A stretch of DNA of 64,000 bases from contig NW_026623050.1 in assembly GCF_023065955.2 (NCBI RefSeq), positions 17,876,501 to 17,940,500 of the forward strand. The letters run 5' to 3'. Below the pieces are notes generated by a model. It was not told where the DNA came from and made no database searches. It saw nothing but the letters and a program-made list of their open reading frames with translations. Source of the DNA: Ursus arctos. Lineage: Eukaryota; Chordata; Mammalia; Carnivora; Ursidae. The translations under genes and the position numbers were made by a program. Below are positions 11,028-23,365 of this stretch, in pieces; the stretch's first letter is position 1, and each line of letters opens with the position of its first letter.

Positions 11028-11218
11028 TTTTCTTTTTTTTAAGATTTTTTTTTTTAAGATTTTATTTATTTGCGAGAGAGAGAGCAAGAGAGAGAGAGAG
11101 AGCAGGGGGAGAGAAGCAGGCTCCCTGGAGCCCAATGTGAGGATCGATCCCAGGGTCCTGAGATCATGACCTGAGCTGAAGGCAGACGCTTAACCTACTG
11201 AGACACCCAGGCGCCCCC
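11028..11218 (-). mobile_element. CAN-SINE
   Basis: Minus-strand copy ending CACCCAGGCGCCCCC. Flanking near-repeat TGGACTTGCTTT / TGGACTTACTTT. Confidence 0.93.
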
Positions 11219-11534
11219 TTGGACTTACTTTTAAAAGCAACTTTCTGGACTTGCGTGTGGTTTGAATTCAATCAAATATTTTTGCTGTACTTCTACATAA
11301 TACAATACCACCAAAGTACAAAATTATAATTAAAGTATTGCAATATTCTGAGGTGTCATCTGAAACACTAAGTCATATGTATGTTTTTATAATAATCTAC
11401 CTTTTCAAAAATTGGCCATAAATTTTAATTGTCACATAATCCAAACATTCAATTAAACAAAGATGATCACTGCCATCTTGAGTTGTTAAGTATTTTATCC
11501 AGTGCTTCTTCCTTTTAATTCTCATGATGTAGCA

Positions 11535-11760
11535 TTGACTGATAGTTTAGAGCATGAACTCTGAGGTCATGCAACCAGTTCTACAACTTGCTAGTTGTTT
11601 GGCTTTGTGCAAGTTATACAACCTCTCTTTGCCTCAGTTTTTCTATCTATTAAATGGGGATAATAATAGTATCAACCTTCAGAGGGTAGTTAGAAGAATT
11701 AAATGATTGTTTATAAAGATTTTTAGAATATTATATGACATAGTGATCACTATGGAAGTG
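11535..11760 (+). repeat. MIR
   Basis: Contains 'AACTTGCTAGTTGTTTGGC', 'GCCTCAGTTTTTCTATCTAT' and 'AAATGGGGATAATAATAGTA', the MIR core order. Confidence 0.85.
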
Positions 11761-11814
11761 TTTGTTAAATTTAGGATAAATATAAATACAATGACACAGG
11801 TCTTCCTCTCATTC

Positions 11815-11905
11815 TAAAGATGTGAAAACTAATTCTGTAAAATCATTTGCCCAAAGTCACACACATATTATCAGTAAGTAGAGAATTAGCTCTAAAAACC
11901 TGCTT
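11815..11905 (-). repeat. MIR fragment
   Basis: 'GATGTGAAAACTAATTCTG...TTGCCCAAAGTCACACACA' in reverse MIR order, opposite to the MIR at 11535. Confidence 0.6.
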
Positions 11906-12402
11906 ACCACTACCAATAGTTCTGAATTCTCAATTACAGAAGCTCATACTTATTTTTCACTTCAGATAAAAATGACTCAGACCCAACCTACCAACTCAGA
12001 CAGACTATCTTCAAGGATTCCTGGTACTAAATGAATTTGGACAACTACTCCTTTCTTGCCTTATGTCTTCCCTGTTTAAAGTTCTTTCAATTTAGATATT
12101 ATGGAAAGGTCTATATTATGCACTTCCAGAAAGAGCAAGAGGATATCCCACCTAGAAACATTATTCTTATAGTGCTTGGCAGAACAGTACAATTACATCT
12201 GCTTATAAATAAAGTGTTTCAATGTTCTACTTCGTGCATTTTAAAACACCTAAGAGTTAGTTAAAACCAAGCATGGTCCCTTTATCATCGAAGAAAAATA
12301 AGCAGCTTCTGTGGGCAAAATGACAAGGGATAAGTTTTTTTTTCTTTAATAAAATAAATTTTAAAAAGTCAAATATTGGCTTTTGTATAGAAGTCACAAA
12401 TT

Positions 12403-12574
12403 AGGGTTGCCTAGGTGACTCAGTCAGTTAAGCATCGACATTTGGCTTAGGTCACAATCTCGGAGTCCTGGGATTGAGGCTGGCTGGCATTAGGCTTCTC
12501 CTCTTCCCTCTGCCCCTCCCCCTGCTCATTCTCTCTCGATCGCTCTATCTCTAATAAATAAAATCTTTTTTAAA
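12403..12574 (+). mobile_element. CAN-SINE
   Basis: Diverged copy. TSD AAGTCACAAATT at 12391-12402 and 12575-12586. Confidence 0.94.
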
Positions 12575-12629
12575 AAGTCACAAATTGAAGAACTCAAAAG
12601 AAAAGTCAAGAGCATGTATTTTCATTCAT

Positions 12630-12730
12630 TTGTACATTAGGCAATTGGGCTTCAGAGAGGTAAAGGAACTGCTCAGAAACCCATGGCAATATAATGGCAA
12701 AGTGACGCATTAAACCAAGATCTCCTGTAT
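12630..12730 (-). repeat. MIR fragment
   Basis: 'GGGCTTCAGAGAGGTAAAGG...GAACTGCTCAGAAACCC' in reverse MIR order. Confidence 0.55.
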
Positions 12731-12734
12731 ATGT

Positions 12735-15585
12735 AAAATGTTAGAAATTTGAGGATTTAGAAAGAAATCTCATCCACTGTGCCTACCTAAACTCTACTAC
12801 CTTATTAGTCCAATTCCAGTTCTGGGTCAGGGAAGAATCATGGATAGAAACTCAGCCTTAGGTATTTGTTGGCTTAACATCCAGGTCATTTCTGTTGTTC
12901 ATACTGTATCAGTTGTCCAACCTCTGAATAGTGATTCTGATCCTTTACTATAAAACATCTTGGTGTCTAATCCCCAATCCCTGTTTTCCTGTGAATTCTA
13001 ACTGGACTTTCTAGTTTACATGGCTACTATTCTGCATTCTTCCCAAAATGGTCTGTTTCTCTGCCCATGCACTCTGAATCCTATTTTTTTGCCACTGAGA
13101 CATAAGGTGTTTCAACCCAGGTGCGTTTCCTCAATATCTATTATGAATTGCCAGATGCCATAGCCACCCAAACTAAACCTGACACTTTGAAAGTTGCAAA
13201 AGAAAAATTGTGGATAAGTTAGAAAACACCAAAGAGGAAAAAGAAGCAGGAATTAAAAGGCTTAACAAAAGAGTACACTGTTTACAAACAGCATATTCTC
13301 CAATGGAGAAGTTGAAAACCTGCCAACTCCTTTCTAGTCCCTGATTTCAGATAAATTTCAACTTTGGTGGGAAGCAGATGTAGAAAAAAATCCTCTCATA
13401 AGCTTCACGTGTTCCCACTGCATTTCTCACACTACTATAATGGCTGTATGTCTCTAATTAGTCCATAAGCTCCACACGTGTAGGAGCGAGGTAAATAGTC
13501 ATCATTCTATTACCAGTGTCTAAGACAATGCCTGGCATAGAGGAGATGCTCAATGAATCTAGAAGCAAAATAAAGTATTTAAGTGTAGTTATTTAGCTCA
13601 TTAAAAGGCTTTAGCATTTGTAGATCAACTTAAGATCTATGCTGAAGTATGACCAGCTCTGAAGAATTCAGATACTATAGGACAGGTAAACTCAAATGAT
13701 AAGCCCTACAACAAATGGCAGGTTGAAGGTGGTGGGGATATGAAGCAATGTACAAGAACTTCTTTAACTTCTATTTTACATTCTATTTCGCTTTTTCAAA
13801 AATCTAACTTATTCACACTAAAATTGTAATAAAGAGTTGTTAGCCACCCCTCCCACCACTAAAATTATTATACTCATGTATGTTCCTGGGCCTTAGTAAT
13901 CAGCTTTTCAAGAGAGTTTTTATTTCCTCAATTCCAACTTGATAGCCACTTCTGTGATCTGATAGTGTCTTCTCTAAAATACTAAGAGTAGGTAATTTTG
14001 AAGGACAGGTCTCACAGATTTCATCACGCTAAATCTCACAGAAACCGAAGGAAAGGCCGTGGTTAATTCTCTAATTACCAATTCTCTACTCTATAGTTAA
14101 TAAATAGCACAACCAGTATAACCAATGGAAATGAACAAAAGGCAGGCTTAGTGATTTGACATGTGGAAATCAGGGTATTTTAATTATTTTCAGTGCTTTA
14201 AAATGTTTCTCAAATTTTTCTAATGCTGCTGCTTGTGTTTGTAGGCATTCTGACTTACAGGAACTATTATTTTGCAAATTTTATGTACATACAAAAGCTT
14301 AAGATAATAGTGAACAAAACCAACGTAAGATATTCACTCAATCATTCTTAGATAGTTTATGTTTAGTAGCATTTTATAAAGCACTTTGAACTTCTTGAAA
14401 CAGGATCTAAATAGTGTTAAAGGCTGAATATTTCTAGTTTTAAGACTAAAAATTACCTTAAAAAATTCTGAAAGTGTAAAAGGTGTGATGTGATATATGA
14501 TAGGCTTTGTGTACTCAGTACTCAGGCCACACTGAGTTTCTATGTTCTCTAAGTTACTTAGAGCCAAGTAATAAAATAAGTAGTAACTCTTTTTCCACCT
14601 TTGCAAATATTGCATAATATAAGGAAGCAATTACTTACCACTTTGAATTTATCATGAAATCATTTACATTAAAATAATTTTAACTAAAAATGCTACAAAG
14701 GCACAACACAAAATAAACAACTCTTTTTATAGTAGTAAAATAATTAGCGAGTTCACAAAAAAATTTCAATCAAATTTGTGCAACTTATTTATTGGATTTT
14801 TTCCCCAATTGTTAATAAAGATGATATTTTCTAGGCCACAAAAGAGTAAATAAGAGTTCATCAGAGGCTAAGAAGGTAAAACTTGTACACTGTACAACTC
14901 TGAAAGGCAATTCTCTTCCCAGAGGACTATACGTGGCAGTCATAACAGACATCTCCTTTTCCTCTTCAATTCAAATTTCCAATTACACAAAGCCTCTAAC
15001 CTTTAAGTTCCATCCATATTCCCCTCCTGGCTCCTTACCAACTCAACTGTAGTCACTCGTGTGGAGATAATGGTATTTTTTAAAGAAAACAACCAGAAAA
15101 GAATAAAATAATTAAAGATTTGGAATGAAAATACAGAGAAAAAATGGGAGGAAAAGAAGAGAAACAAAATGAGTGAAGAGGAAACACCAAACAGCAGGAA
15201 AATAAGAAGTGAGAAAACATAAAAATATAAGGAAAACTGAGTTAGAGTAGAGCTAGAGGAAACTGAACAAATAAAGGGGGAAAAAACTTCTAAGGAAAGC
15301 CAATACTTTGTTTCCTAATTGTTCCTCAGACTTTTTCCCAAAGTCCCATCTTTCAAACATTCCAAAGTAGGCCTTCTTTTTTCCTCACACGTGTTCTACT
15401 AGCAACTCTATAAAAGGAACACCAACTTCGAAAATAATTGTTTTATACTATCTTCTCCAAGTGGGTTGCTGAGCAGAACTGCTGTCTTTATTAACGGTGG
15501 GCTATAACAACTTCGTGTGGGAAGAGAGCAAACCACTACACCAAAGCACCAGAGACTGAAAAGAAGCCCAATACAGGAAGCGAAA
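12735..15585. other. Intronic stretch without recognised elements
   Basis: AT-rich sequence with short A-rich and GA-rich parts (15060-15300). The 98-codon minus-strand frame at 14630-14334 looks like chance. Nothing supported. Confidence 0.5.
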
Positions 15586-15589
15586 ATCT

Positions 15590-16440
15590 GCGACCTAAAT
15601 AACCAACAAAAGATGAGCATCCAGAATAGTTTACCTAAGAATCTTGAGAAGCTAATGAACAAATGATGAACATATGATGCTGAACATCCCTAATCATCAT
15701 AAAATACAAATTAAATCCACAATGACATACCATTTCAAAATCGCCAGATTTAGGGGGAAAAATTGGTCTGACCAAGTGTCAGTAAATGTGTAGGGCGACT
15801 GAAATACTCAAATACTGCTGGTAAACACAGGAACAATCACTTTGAAAAATAACCTGGCATTATCTAGCAAAGATACAATCAGTAATTACTCTGCTCAGCA
15901 AATAAACCAGATAAAATTTTGTGCCCATTCAATAGGAGACCAATATAGGAATCTTCAAAGAAGCACCTGCAATAACAAAAATCCTGGAAACTAGAACAAA
16001 TTCTATCACCTATAAAATGGATAAATTGTGGCATATTTATATAACAGGACACAATACAACAGTCGACATAAATATAAGAACAAGTGATAGCTACCCACAG
16101 GTTAGAGACGACTGTAACTAGGATGATTCTATTTACATAAAAGCTTAAAACACAAGCAAAATTAAACAAGATACTTGATGATTATATACTTATGTGGTAA
16201 AAATATAAAGAAGTACAAGGGAATAATTAATACAAAATTCAAAACAGTGGATATTTCAAGTATGACTGGTAGACCTCTAATTGAGGCGAGGCACACAAGA
16301 ATCATTACAGAAGAGACTGATAATGTTCTTCGGTAGTCACTGTATGAGAAATTATAATGTACATACTCTTTGTATGATGTGCTCCATAACTTAAAAAAAA
16401 TTTACTATATTCTCTTATTTATGTGACAAAAATAAACTTT
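15590..16440 (+). mobile_element. Old L1M 3' end
   Basis: 'AAAAGATGAGCATCCAGAAT', 'ATCCACAATGACATACCATT', 'CTGGAAACTAGAACAAATTC' and 'ATAAATTGTGGCATATTTAT' follow the conserved order of the L1 ORF2 3' region. Frame destroyed by stops and indels. Minus-strand ORFs here are shadows. Confidence 0.75.
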
Positions 16441-16478
16441 TAAAAATTTCATCACACACATGGAAAACTGACATCTAC

Positions 16479-16600
16479 TCAGTGGGGAACCTGCTTCTCC
16501 CTCTTCCTCTGCCTGAGGCTCCCCCCTGCTTGGGCTCTCTCTTTCTCTCTTTCTGTCAAATAAATAAATAAACAAATAAAAATCTTTTTAAAAAAAAGGA
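16479..16600 (+). mobile_element. 5'-truncated CAN-SINE
   Basis: Starts inside the element at 'CAGTGGGGAACCTGCTTCTC' and ends in TAAATAAATAAACAAATAAAAATC. The tRNA-like head with its A box and B box is missing. Confidence 0.9.
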
Positions 16601-16619
16601 AAACAAAAAAAACTGTCAA

Positions 16620-17960
16620 CCTAGAATTCTCTAAAAAACCAAGCAGAATGCTTCTTTAGACACAAAAAAATTGAAAAAAATTAATCAACAACAGACCTAC
16701 ACTACCAAAAATGCTTCCCTCTATCAGGGGGAAAATGACACCATTTGGAAATGTGGGTCTACACAAACAGCACTGGAAATCATAAATATATAGGTAAATA
16801 TAAAATATAAAATGGTTTGAAAACCATTTTAAAATAGAATTGACTATTTAAAGGAAAATTAGTAGCGATATAATGTATGATTCATAGCAACGTAAAACAC
16901 ATCATAACCATAGTATAAAGACTAGAAGAGGGTGAAATGGAATTACATCATTATAAGGTTCTTATACTATACACAAAGTGGTATAATGTGCTTGAAGGTG
17001 AACTGACAAGTTAAAGATGATTAGCACATACATTAAAGTAACCAGTAAAAAACCAAAAAGAACAAAAAAAAATCAAAATCAAAACCAAAGAATACCATAA
17101 ACCTAATTATAATTAATAAGTTAACAAAAGAGATAAACTGGACTTTCAAAAAAAATCCCAAAAAAAGACAAAAAAAGAATGAAAAAATGAACAAAGACCA
17201 TTGCAACAAATAGAAGTAAATAGTAAGATGGTAGATTTAATCCCATTCATATCAACAATAATCTTAAATGTAAATGGTCTAATTAAAAAGCAGAGATTGT
17301 CAGAATGGATAAAAAAGACACACCTACATATTACCTGTAAGAGACCCATTTTGAATATAAAGACAAAATAAGCTAAAAGTTAAAGATTAGAAAAGATACA
17401 CCATGCTAACATTAATCAAAAGAAAGCTAGAGTGGCTATATTAATATCAGATAAAACAGACTCCAGAACAAATGACATTGCAAGTGATAATGATGGCTAT
17501 TTCATAATGATTACGAGGCCAATTCATCAAGAGAGCATAACAGCCCTAAACATTTATGTACCTAATAAAATAGCTTCGAAATGGGTAAAGTAAAAACTGA
17601 TAGAACAGACACTCAATTATATCTGGAGATTTCAATAACCCCCTTTACAATAATCAATAGAACAACAGAGAATCAGTAAGAATAAAAAAAACTTGAAAAA
17701 TACTATCAACTTGACCTAATTGGCATTTACAGAACACTCAACAAAAGCAGAATACACATTTTTACTAGGTACCCAAAACATTTACCAAAATAAACTGACC
17801 ATATTCTGGGCTATAAAACAAGTCTCAAAAAATTTAAAAGGATTTAATCACCCAGAGTGTATTCTCCAACCACAATGGAATTAAATTAGAAACCAGTAAG
17901 AGAAAATTATCTGGAAAATCTCTAAACATTTGAAAACCAAATGACTGGTGTGATTTTAAT
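16620..17960 (+). mobile_element. Old L1M, ORF1 end to ORF2 endonuclease region
   Basis: 'AAATGTAAATGGTCTAATTA', 'GCAGAGATTGTCAGAATGGA', 'TATTAATATCAGATAAAACA' and 'CACAATGGAATTAAATTAGA' match the order of the L1 endonuclease-coding segment. Heavily mutated; no intact reading frame. Abuts an MLT1 LTR at 17996. Confidence 0.8.
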
Positions 17961-17995
17961 AGTCATTGGACCACCACTGAAGTGAGGTTAGCAAG

Positions 17996-18383
17996 TGCTA
18001 TGGACTAAATTGTGTCCCCTTAAAACTCATATGTTGAAGTCCTAACCCCCCAATGTGATTGTATTTGCAGGCACCACTTTGAGAAGGTGATTAAGGTTAA
18101 ATGAAGTCATTAGGGTAAGATCCTAATCCAATAGGAATGGGGGCCTTAATAGAAAGTATAAGAGATATCTCTCCTTCTCCAGGCACATGCAACCAGGAAA
18201 GACCATGTGGGCACACAATGAGAAGATATCCATCTGAGAGTCAGGAAACCCTTACCAAAAACCAAATCAGCCAGAACCTTGATCTTGGGATGCCTCAGCC
18301 TCCATAACAGTGAGAAAATGGATTTCCTACTGATTAAGCCACCTAGTCTGTGGCATTTTGTCATAGCAGCTTAAGCTAATACC
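17996..18383 (+). mobile_element. MLT1 solo LTR (ERVL-MaLR)
   Basis: Starts TGCTATGGACTAAATTGTGT and ends near AGCTAATACC, with internal 'CAGCCAGAACCTTGATCTTG' and 'TTAAGCCACCTAGTCTGTGG', typical of MLT1 LTRs. No internal retroviral sequence attached. Ancient and inactive. Confidence 0.82.
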
Positions 18384-18522
18384 CAAAGACTAAAAGCCAG
18401 GAATTTGGATCCATATTTTTTGTTTCTTCCTGAAACTCAAAGGACATAGTGTTGCACTTAGCTCTAAATTCCTGGATAAGGCATGCTAGAGCCTGTCCCC
18501 TAGAGCCTACATGTTCCCTATT

Positions 18523-18701
18523 AATAAAAGAGGGAGTGACCATACAGTATATACTTAGTTTTTGATGTAATGTTCCATGATTCATTATTTGCATATAATA
18601 CCCAGTGCACCATGCATAACATAATAAAAAATTATTATAAAAAAAAATAAAGTTGTCACACATGAAAAAAACAAAAATAAAAAAAATAAAAGAGGGAGTG
18701 A
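18523..18701 (+). mobile_element. Twin-primed (5'-inverted) micro-L1 insertion with TSDs
   Basis: A 145-bp insert (18540-18684) sits between copies of AATAAAAGAGGGAGTGA (18523-18539, 18685-18701). The left 75 bp is carnivore L1 3' UTR in reverse (CCATACAG...CCATG); the right part resumes forward as CATAACATAATAAAAAATTA and runs into A-rich tail. This is the signature of L1 5' inversion. Confidence 0.82.
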
Positions 18702-19104
18702 AATTACCAGGCATACGTGGGTTTCCAGAAGCCTTGCACTTGGGGAATTATAGGGTGCATGCCCAGTTTAATAAAGTGATACTTTCTTGTTCTACTATCA
18801 CTCATATGTACATACTCCTAGTTAGAACTCAGAGAGAGAAAGGGTGGGTAGTACCATAACTCCCTAGCAATTATAGTAACTATTCTACCACCTTACACAA
18901 TTGTTGTGATGATCAGAAGTGTGGTATGTCAAACAGTGAATCATTAAATTACTCTCACTCAAAAGGAAAAAAAAAACCAAACCCTTCTGTTCTATGGCAT
19001 AACTACTTAATGAAATCAAGGTGGGGGCAAGTGGAGAAAATTGAGAGAAAAGAGTGAGGAATAAAGGGGAAATGAAAATAAAAATAATGATAAATACATT
19101 TAGA

Positions 19105-19495
19105 ATTCACTGAGTCCAATATTATATCCTACTCCTCCCCACCACACATACTCCTCCAATGCCAAATTTGCTCTTCCCTTTTGAGTTCTCCATATAACCT
19201 AACATTATCCATGCTCAATTGCCCAAGTAAAAAACTTGGTAACTGAGTCCTATAAATAGCTCTAGCCACTTTCTTCCTCCCTCTATGACCTCTGTCAAAA
19301 CCACTACGGTCATGATCTCTTGCATGGGTAATTACAATAGCTCTGTGATTCCTATCCCAGCATCTAGTCTCTTACCCTTCCCATCCAGCCCCATCTCCCT
19401 TGTTAGAATTCTCTCTAAAATATAAATGTGATTATGTTGGCCCAAAACTCCATAATGGTTCCATTATTTATAATTTAACGCCTAAACTCTTATTA
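19105..19495 (+). mobile_element. L2 fossil
   Basis: 'CTCTAAAATATAAATGTGAT...' followed by 'CATAATGGTTCCATTATTTA' matches the L2 pattern of conserved words ('TCTAAAATGCAAATCTGATC' type). Confidence 0.55.
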
Positions 19496-19785
19496 TGAAA
19501 GAACCAATTTAAAAATCACATAACAGAGGCACAGGTGAAACCTCCCTACTTTCTCAGGCAGATATTTCTTCTGATATGTATTGGTATTAAAGCTACTAAC
19601 CAGTGAGATTCTTGAAGATAGAACTTAGGTCACTCATTCCTATATCCATTATAATTAGGATTTTCTATATAAACAATTATGTCACTGCAAACAGAATTTT
19701 GCTTCTTTCTTTCCAGTCTTTATGCTAATTTCTCTTTCTTACCTTATGGCAAAGGCTAGGTATACAATGTGGTATAGAAGTGAGG

Positions 19786-19967
19786 GACTCCCAGGTCACT
19801 CTTGAATTTGGCTCAGGTCATGATCTCAAGGGTTGTGAGACTGAGCCCCACCTTGGGCTCCATGCTCAGTGGGGACTCTGCTTGAGATTCTCTCTCCCTC
19901 TGATCCTCCCCATCCCATGCATGCACTCTCTCTCTCTCTAAAATAAAGAAATCTTTTTTTAAATAAA
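19786..19967 (+). mobile_element. CAN-SINE, head diverged
   Basis: Region after 'GGACTCCCAGGTCAC' lacks part of the usual head. TSD AGAAGTGAGG at 19776-19785 and 19968-19977. Confidence 0.9.
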
Positions 19968-20059
19968 AGAAGTGAGGAGAGTGCATACCTTCTTTCTGAG
20001 TATAGCAAGAAAGTATTTAATATTTTGCCACTAAGTGTGATATTAGGTGTAGATTTTTC

Positions 20060-20269
20060 TTTCTTTTTTTTTTTTTTTTAAAGATTTTATTTATTTATTC
20101 GACAGAGTTAGAGACAGCCAGCGAGAGAGGGAACACAAGCAGGGAGAGTGGGAGAGGAAGAAGCAGGCTCCTAGCGGAGGAGCCTGATGTGGGGCTCGAT
20201 CCCATAACGCCGGGATCACGCCCTGAGCCGAAGGCAGACGCTTAACCGCTGTGCCACCCAGGCGCCCCT
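20060..20269 (-). mobile_element. CAN-SINE, young bear/panda-type subfamily
   Basis: Minus-strand copy with CATAACGCCGGGATCACGCC. TSD GGTGTAGATTTTTC at 20046-20059 and 20270-20283. Confidence 0.96.
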
Positions 20270-20579
20270 GGTGTAGATTTTTCATAGGTGTCTTTATCAG
20301 GTTGAGAAGGCTTATATAACAAAGTCATTTTGATTTGATAAATAAGCATGTAAAATAAATCTCTCAAAGAGATGCCATCTTTTACTTAATTTAGAATGTC
20401 CCATGAGTGCAAAGGAAAATTTTTAAAGAGCAAAAATCTCTGGACAAAAATTGCCAAAAAACATACCATTTTTCAATGTATATTACTTATTTTTAGTTAA
20501 AAAAAATAACATGTTAAAAAATATTTATCTCCTATAAAATGCGAGAAAAATATATATTCTTATTCACCAAGAGTGAACT

Positions 20580-20785
20580 CTAATGTAAACTATGGACTTT
20601 GGGTGATGATGATATGTCAACATAGGTTCATCAATTATAATAAATGTTCCACTGTGGCATGGGATATGGATTATTGGGGAGCTAGTGCATCTGTGGGGAC
20701 AGGGTATATATGGGAATTCTATACTTTGTGCTCAATTTTACTGTGAAACTAAAACTGTTCTAAAGAAATAAAATTTATTTAAAAA
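20580..20785 (+). mobile_element. Old L1 3' UTR
   Basis: 'AATGTAAACTATGGACTTTG', 'GGTTCATCAATTATAATAAA' and 'CTAAAACTGTTCTAAAGAAA' is the conserved L1M 3' terminal order. Confidence 0.8.
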
Positions 20786-21926
20786 AATTTACCTGTTATA
20801 AAGTGCCAGAAAAATATTAACTTTTTGCCTTAAAAAAGAAAAATCAAGAGTGAAAATAATGTATTCACTTATCCTAAAATTGTACTTAAGATGTATCCCT
20901 CAGGAAGCATGAATTATGAAGAAAAATACAAAAATTATGAGGGCAACTTCACAAGCAAAAAAGTAAAGTATCAAAGCTCAGACTGAGCCTTTACTGTCCT
21001 AGAACAACAACAACAAAATAGCCTTCTACACAAACTTAAATTAACAGAGTTTATGTTTACATTAAGCATTTAAATGCCTGATAAGTATGAGAATACTTAG
21101 AAGTCTTCAGGGCCTGGAAAAAACAGGTTACTGTAAGAAGGGAGAAATGTTGCCTCCGTAACATTATTTGTTACTGGATTTGCATCACAACTAAAAAATT
21201 GTTATATGACTGAAGGAAACACAGTTCTTACAATAACTGAAATTCTTGAAGTCTACTGACAATAACCTTGTTTCTCATATAACTTCTGGTGCTGTGTTTC
21301 TTGGACAAAATTCCCCTGAATTAGGCTATTTAGTATCTATATTAAATTCTATATTTTGAGACTATGCCGGAATAAGAGTCCCTAAGGAGCAGTACAATAT
21401 GTTATACAATGATGGCTTTCAGCATTCTGTAAATAAATACAGCAGTCTGGGGAATATGAATTTAATGCCAGTTGGATTTCTGTTTATAAAAGGTCTTGTC
21501 TATAGAAAATAGCTGGAAAACAGATTCTTGCATTTATATTGAAGGAAAGACTGCTGGACACTGCTCTCTGGTCTGCGGTTGTGGATCATCACGCAGTTTT
21601 AACACTAATAGTTATAATTACAGCTGATACATCTGAAGTTCTTATATTGGTGCCTAGATACTATGATGAATATTTTATCTTACTTAATTTTTACAACAAT
21701 ACTAATAATACATCACATTTTTTTACTTCCAACAATAGGCTGATCATATATGGAATGGTCATCTTATGTACAATTACTGTTGTCAATTCAAAGACATAAA
21801 TTTTTTAAACCTGTCATCAATTTTAAGACATCACTATTTTATCTTTCACTAAAAAAGAAAAAAGTCTGCCAATTAAATTACAATGTGCCATCAAATATAA
21901 GAAACACATCTATTTCAAAGATTTTG

Positions 21927-22130
21927 TTTTTGTTTTTTGTTTTTTAAGATTTTACTTATTTATTTGGCAGAGAGAGAGACAGCACAAGCAGGGGGAGAGG
22001 CAGAGGGAAAAGGAGAAGCAGACTCCCCACAGAGCAGGGAGCCCGATGTGGGGCTCTATCCCAGGACCCCAGGATCATGACCTGAGCCGAGGCCAGATGC
22101 TTAACCAAAACTGAGCCACCCACGTGCCCC
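21927..22130 (-). mobile_element. CAN-SINE
   Basis: TSD CAAAGATTTTG at 21916-21926 and 22131-22141. Confidence 0.95.
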
Positions 22131-22327
22131 CAAAGATTTTGAATGTAGAATGTGTGCATGCTTAAAATCAACCAAGTAACTAAAATTACCAGTTTTATCA
22201 GATGCTGATTTAAATGCAATATATTTTAATAATCCTGAAAACAAATAACTAATTGAATGCTTTCTCAGCCTCTTTTGAAAAGAAATCCAATCTTGAAAAT
22301 TGAAATCATTTATCCAACAACCTTCTT

Positions 22328-22528
22328 TTTTTTTTTTTTTTAAGATTTTATTTATTTATTCGACAGAGAGAGACAGCCAGCGAGAGAGGGAACACAAGCA
22401 GGGGGAGTGGGAGAGGAAGAAGCAGGCTCCCAGCCGAGGAGCCTGATGTGGGGCTCGATCCCAGAACGCCGGGATCACGCCCTGAGCCGAAGGCAGACGC
22501 TTAACGACTGCGCTACCCAGGCGCCCCC
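22328..22528 (-). mobile_element. CAN-SINE, young bear/panda-type subfamily
   Basis: Perfect 16-bp TSD ATCCAACAACCTTCTT at 22312-22327 and 22529-22544, indicating a recent insertion. Confidence 0.96.
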
Positions 22529-22618
22529 ATCCAACAACCTTCTTAATTGAGGGTGGAAAAAAAGACATAGCTGTAGTGCAGGTGTTCATACAAACCGCAT
22601 TCATACTTTATGCTTATT

Positions 22619-22814
22619 TCTTTTTTTAGTATTTTATTTATTTTAGAGAGAGAGCATGCGCACACAGTAGGGGCAGAGGGAGCGAGAGAATCTCAAGCAG
22701 ACTCTCCGCTCAGTGAGGAGCCCGATGTGGGGCTTGATCCTATGATCCTGAGATCATGAACTGAGTCAAAATCAAGAGGCAGATGCTTAACCCACTGAGA
22801 CACCCAAGCACCCC
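22619..22814 (-). mobile_element. CAN-SINE, older
   Basis: Minus-strand copy with head CACCCAAGCACCCC at right. TSD not clear. Confidence 0.9.
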
Positions 22815-22939
22815 AAGCTTACATATTTCTAATCAAAGTAAAAATACTTCCATCAAAGTATGTGTTTAATAATGACTGGTTAAGGTAAATCTATAGTGTA
22901 ACAACCGGGTGAAAAGTCTGGATATTTATAGTTTTATGG

Positions 22940-23150
22940 TTAATAGACAATTTGAGTCCTACTTCTGCTGCTAAAAACTATGTAGCCAAGGAAACCTATT
23001 TAGTCTCTCTAAACTTCACTTACCTGAAAAATGGAGGTAATATCTGTCTCACTGTATCACCAATTTTCTGAGGTAACAGTATGTTGTATTGAATACAGTG
23101 TCTAGCATACAATAAACACCATCACGTAATACATAATTCTACTGATCCTT
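22940..23150 (+). repeat. MIR
   Basis: 'AACTATGTAGCCAAGGAAAC', 'CTTACCTGAAAAATGGAGGT' and 'CAGTGTCTAGCATACAATAA' follow MIR order. Confidence 0.75.
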
Positions 23151-23189
23151 AATAAGCCAAAGTGCCTTAGAAATTTTTAACAGCCTAGA

Positions 23190-23365
23190 ATCTTGTGGTT
23201 TTGAATCCTAGCTGCACACTGAACTGGAGAGCTTTAAAAACAAACAACAGCAACAATAATAAAACAGAAACAAAACTCACGTACCCATCCAATACTAGGT
23301 ATTATATTCTTTTAAAAGCTCCCTAGGGAATTCTAATGTGCAACCAGGATTGAGAACTACTGCTC
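23190..23365 (+). mobile_element. hAT-Charlie-type MER element
   Basis: 'GCTGCACACTGAACTGGAGA' through 'AAAGCTCCCTAGGGAATTCT' to 'AGGATTGAGAACTACTGCTC', the layout of a short non-autonomous hAT MER element (MER20/MER5 group; subfamily from memory). Confidence 0.65.

Noticed and set aside
17996..18383. Coding endogenous retrovirus around the MLT1 LTR
   Set aside because: Solo LTR only; flanks are L1 and unrelated sequence, with no gag, pol or env similarity seen.
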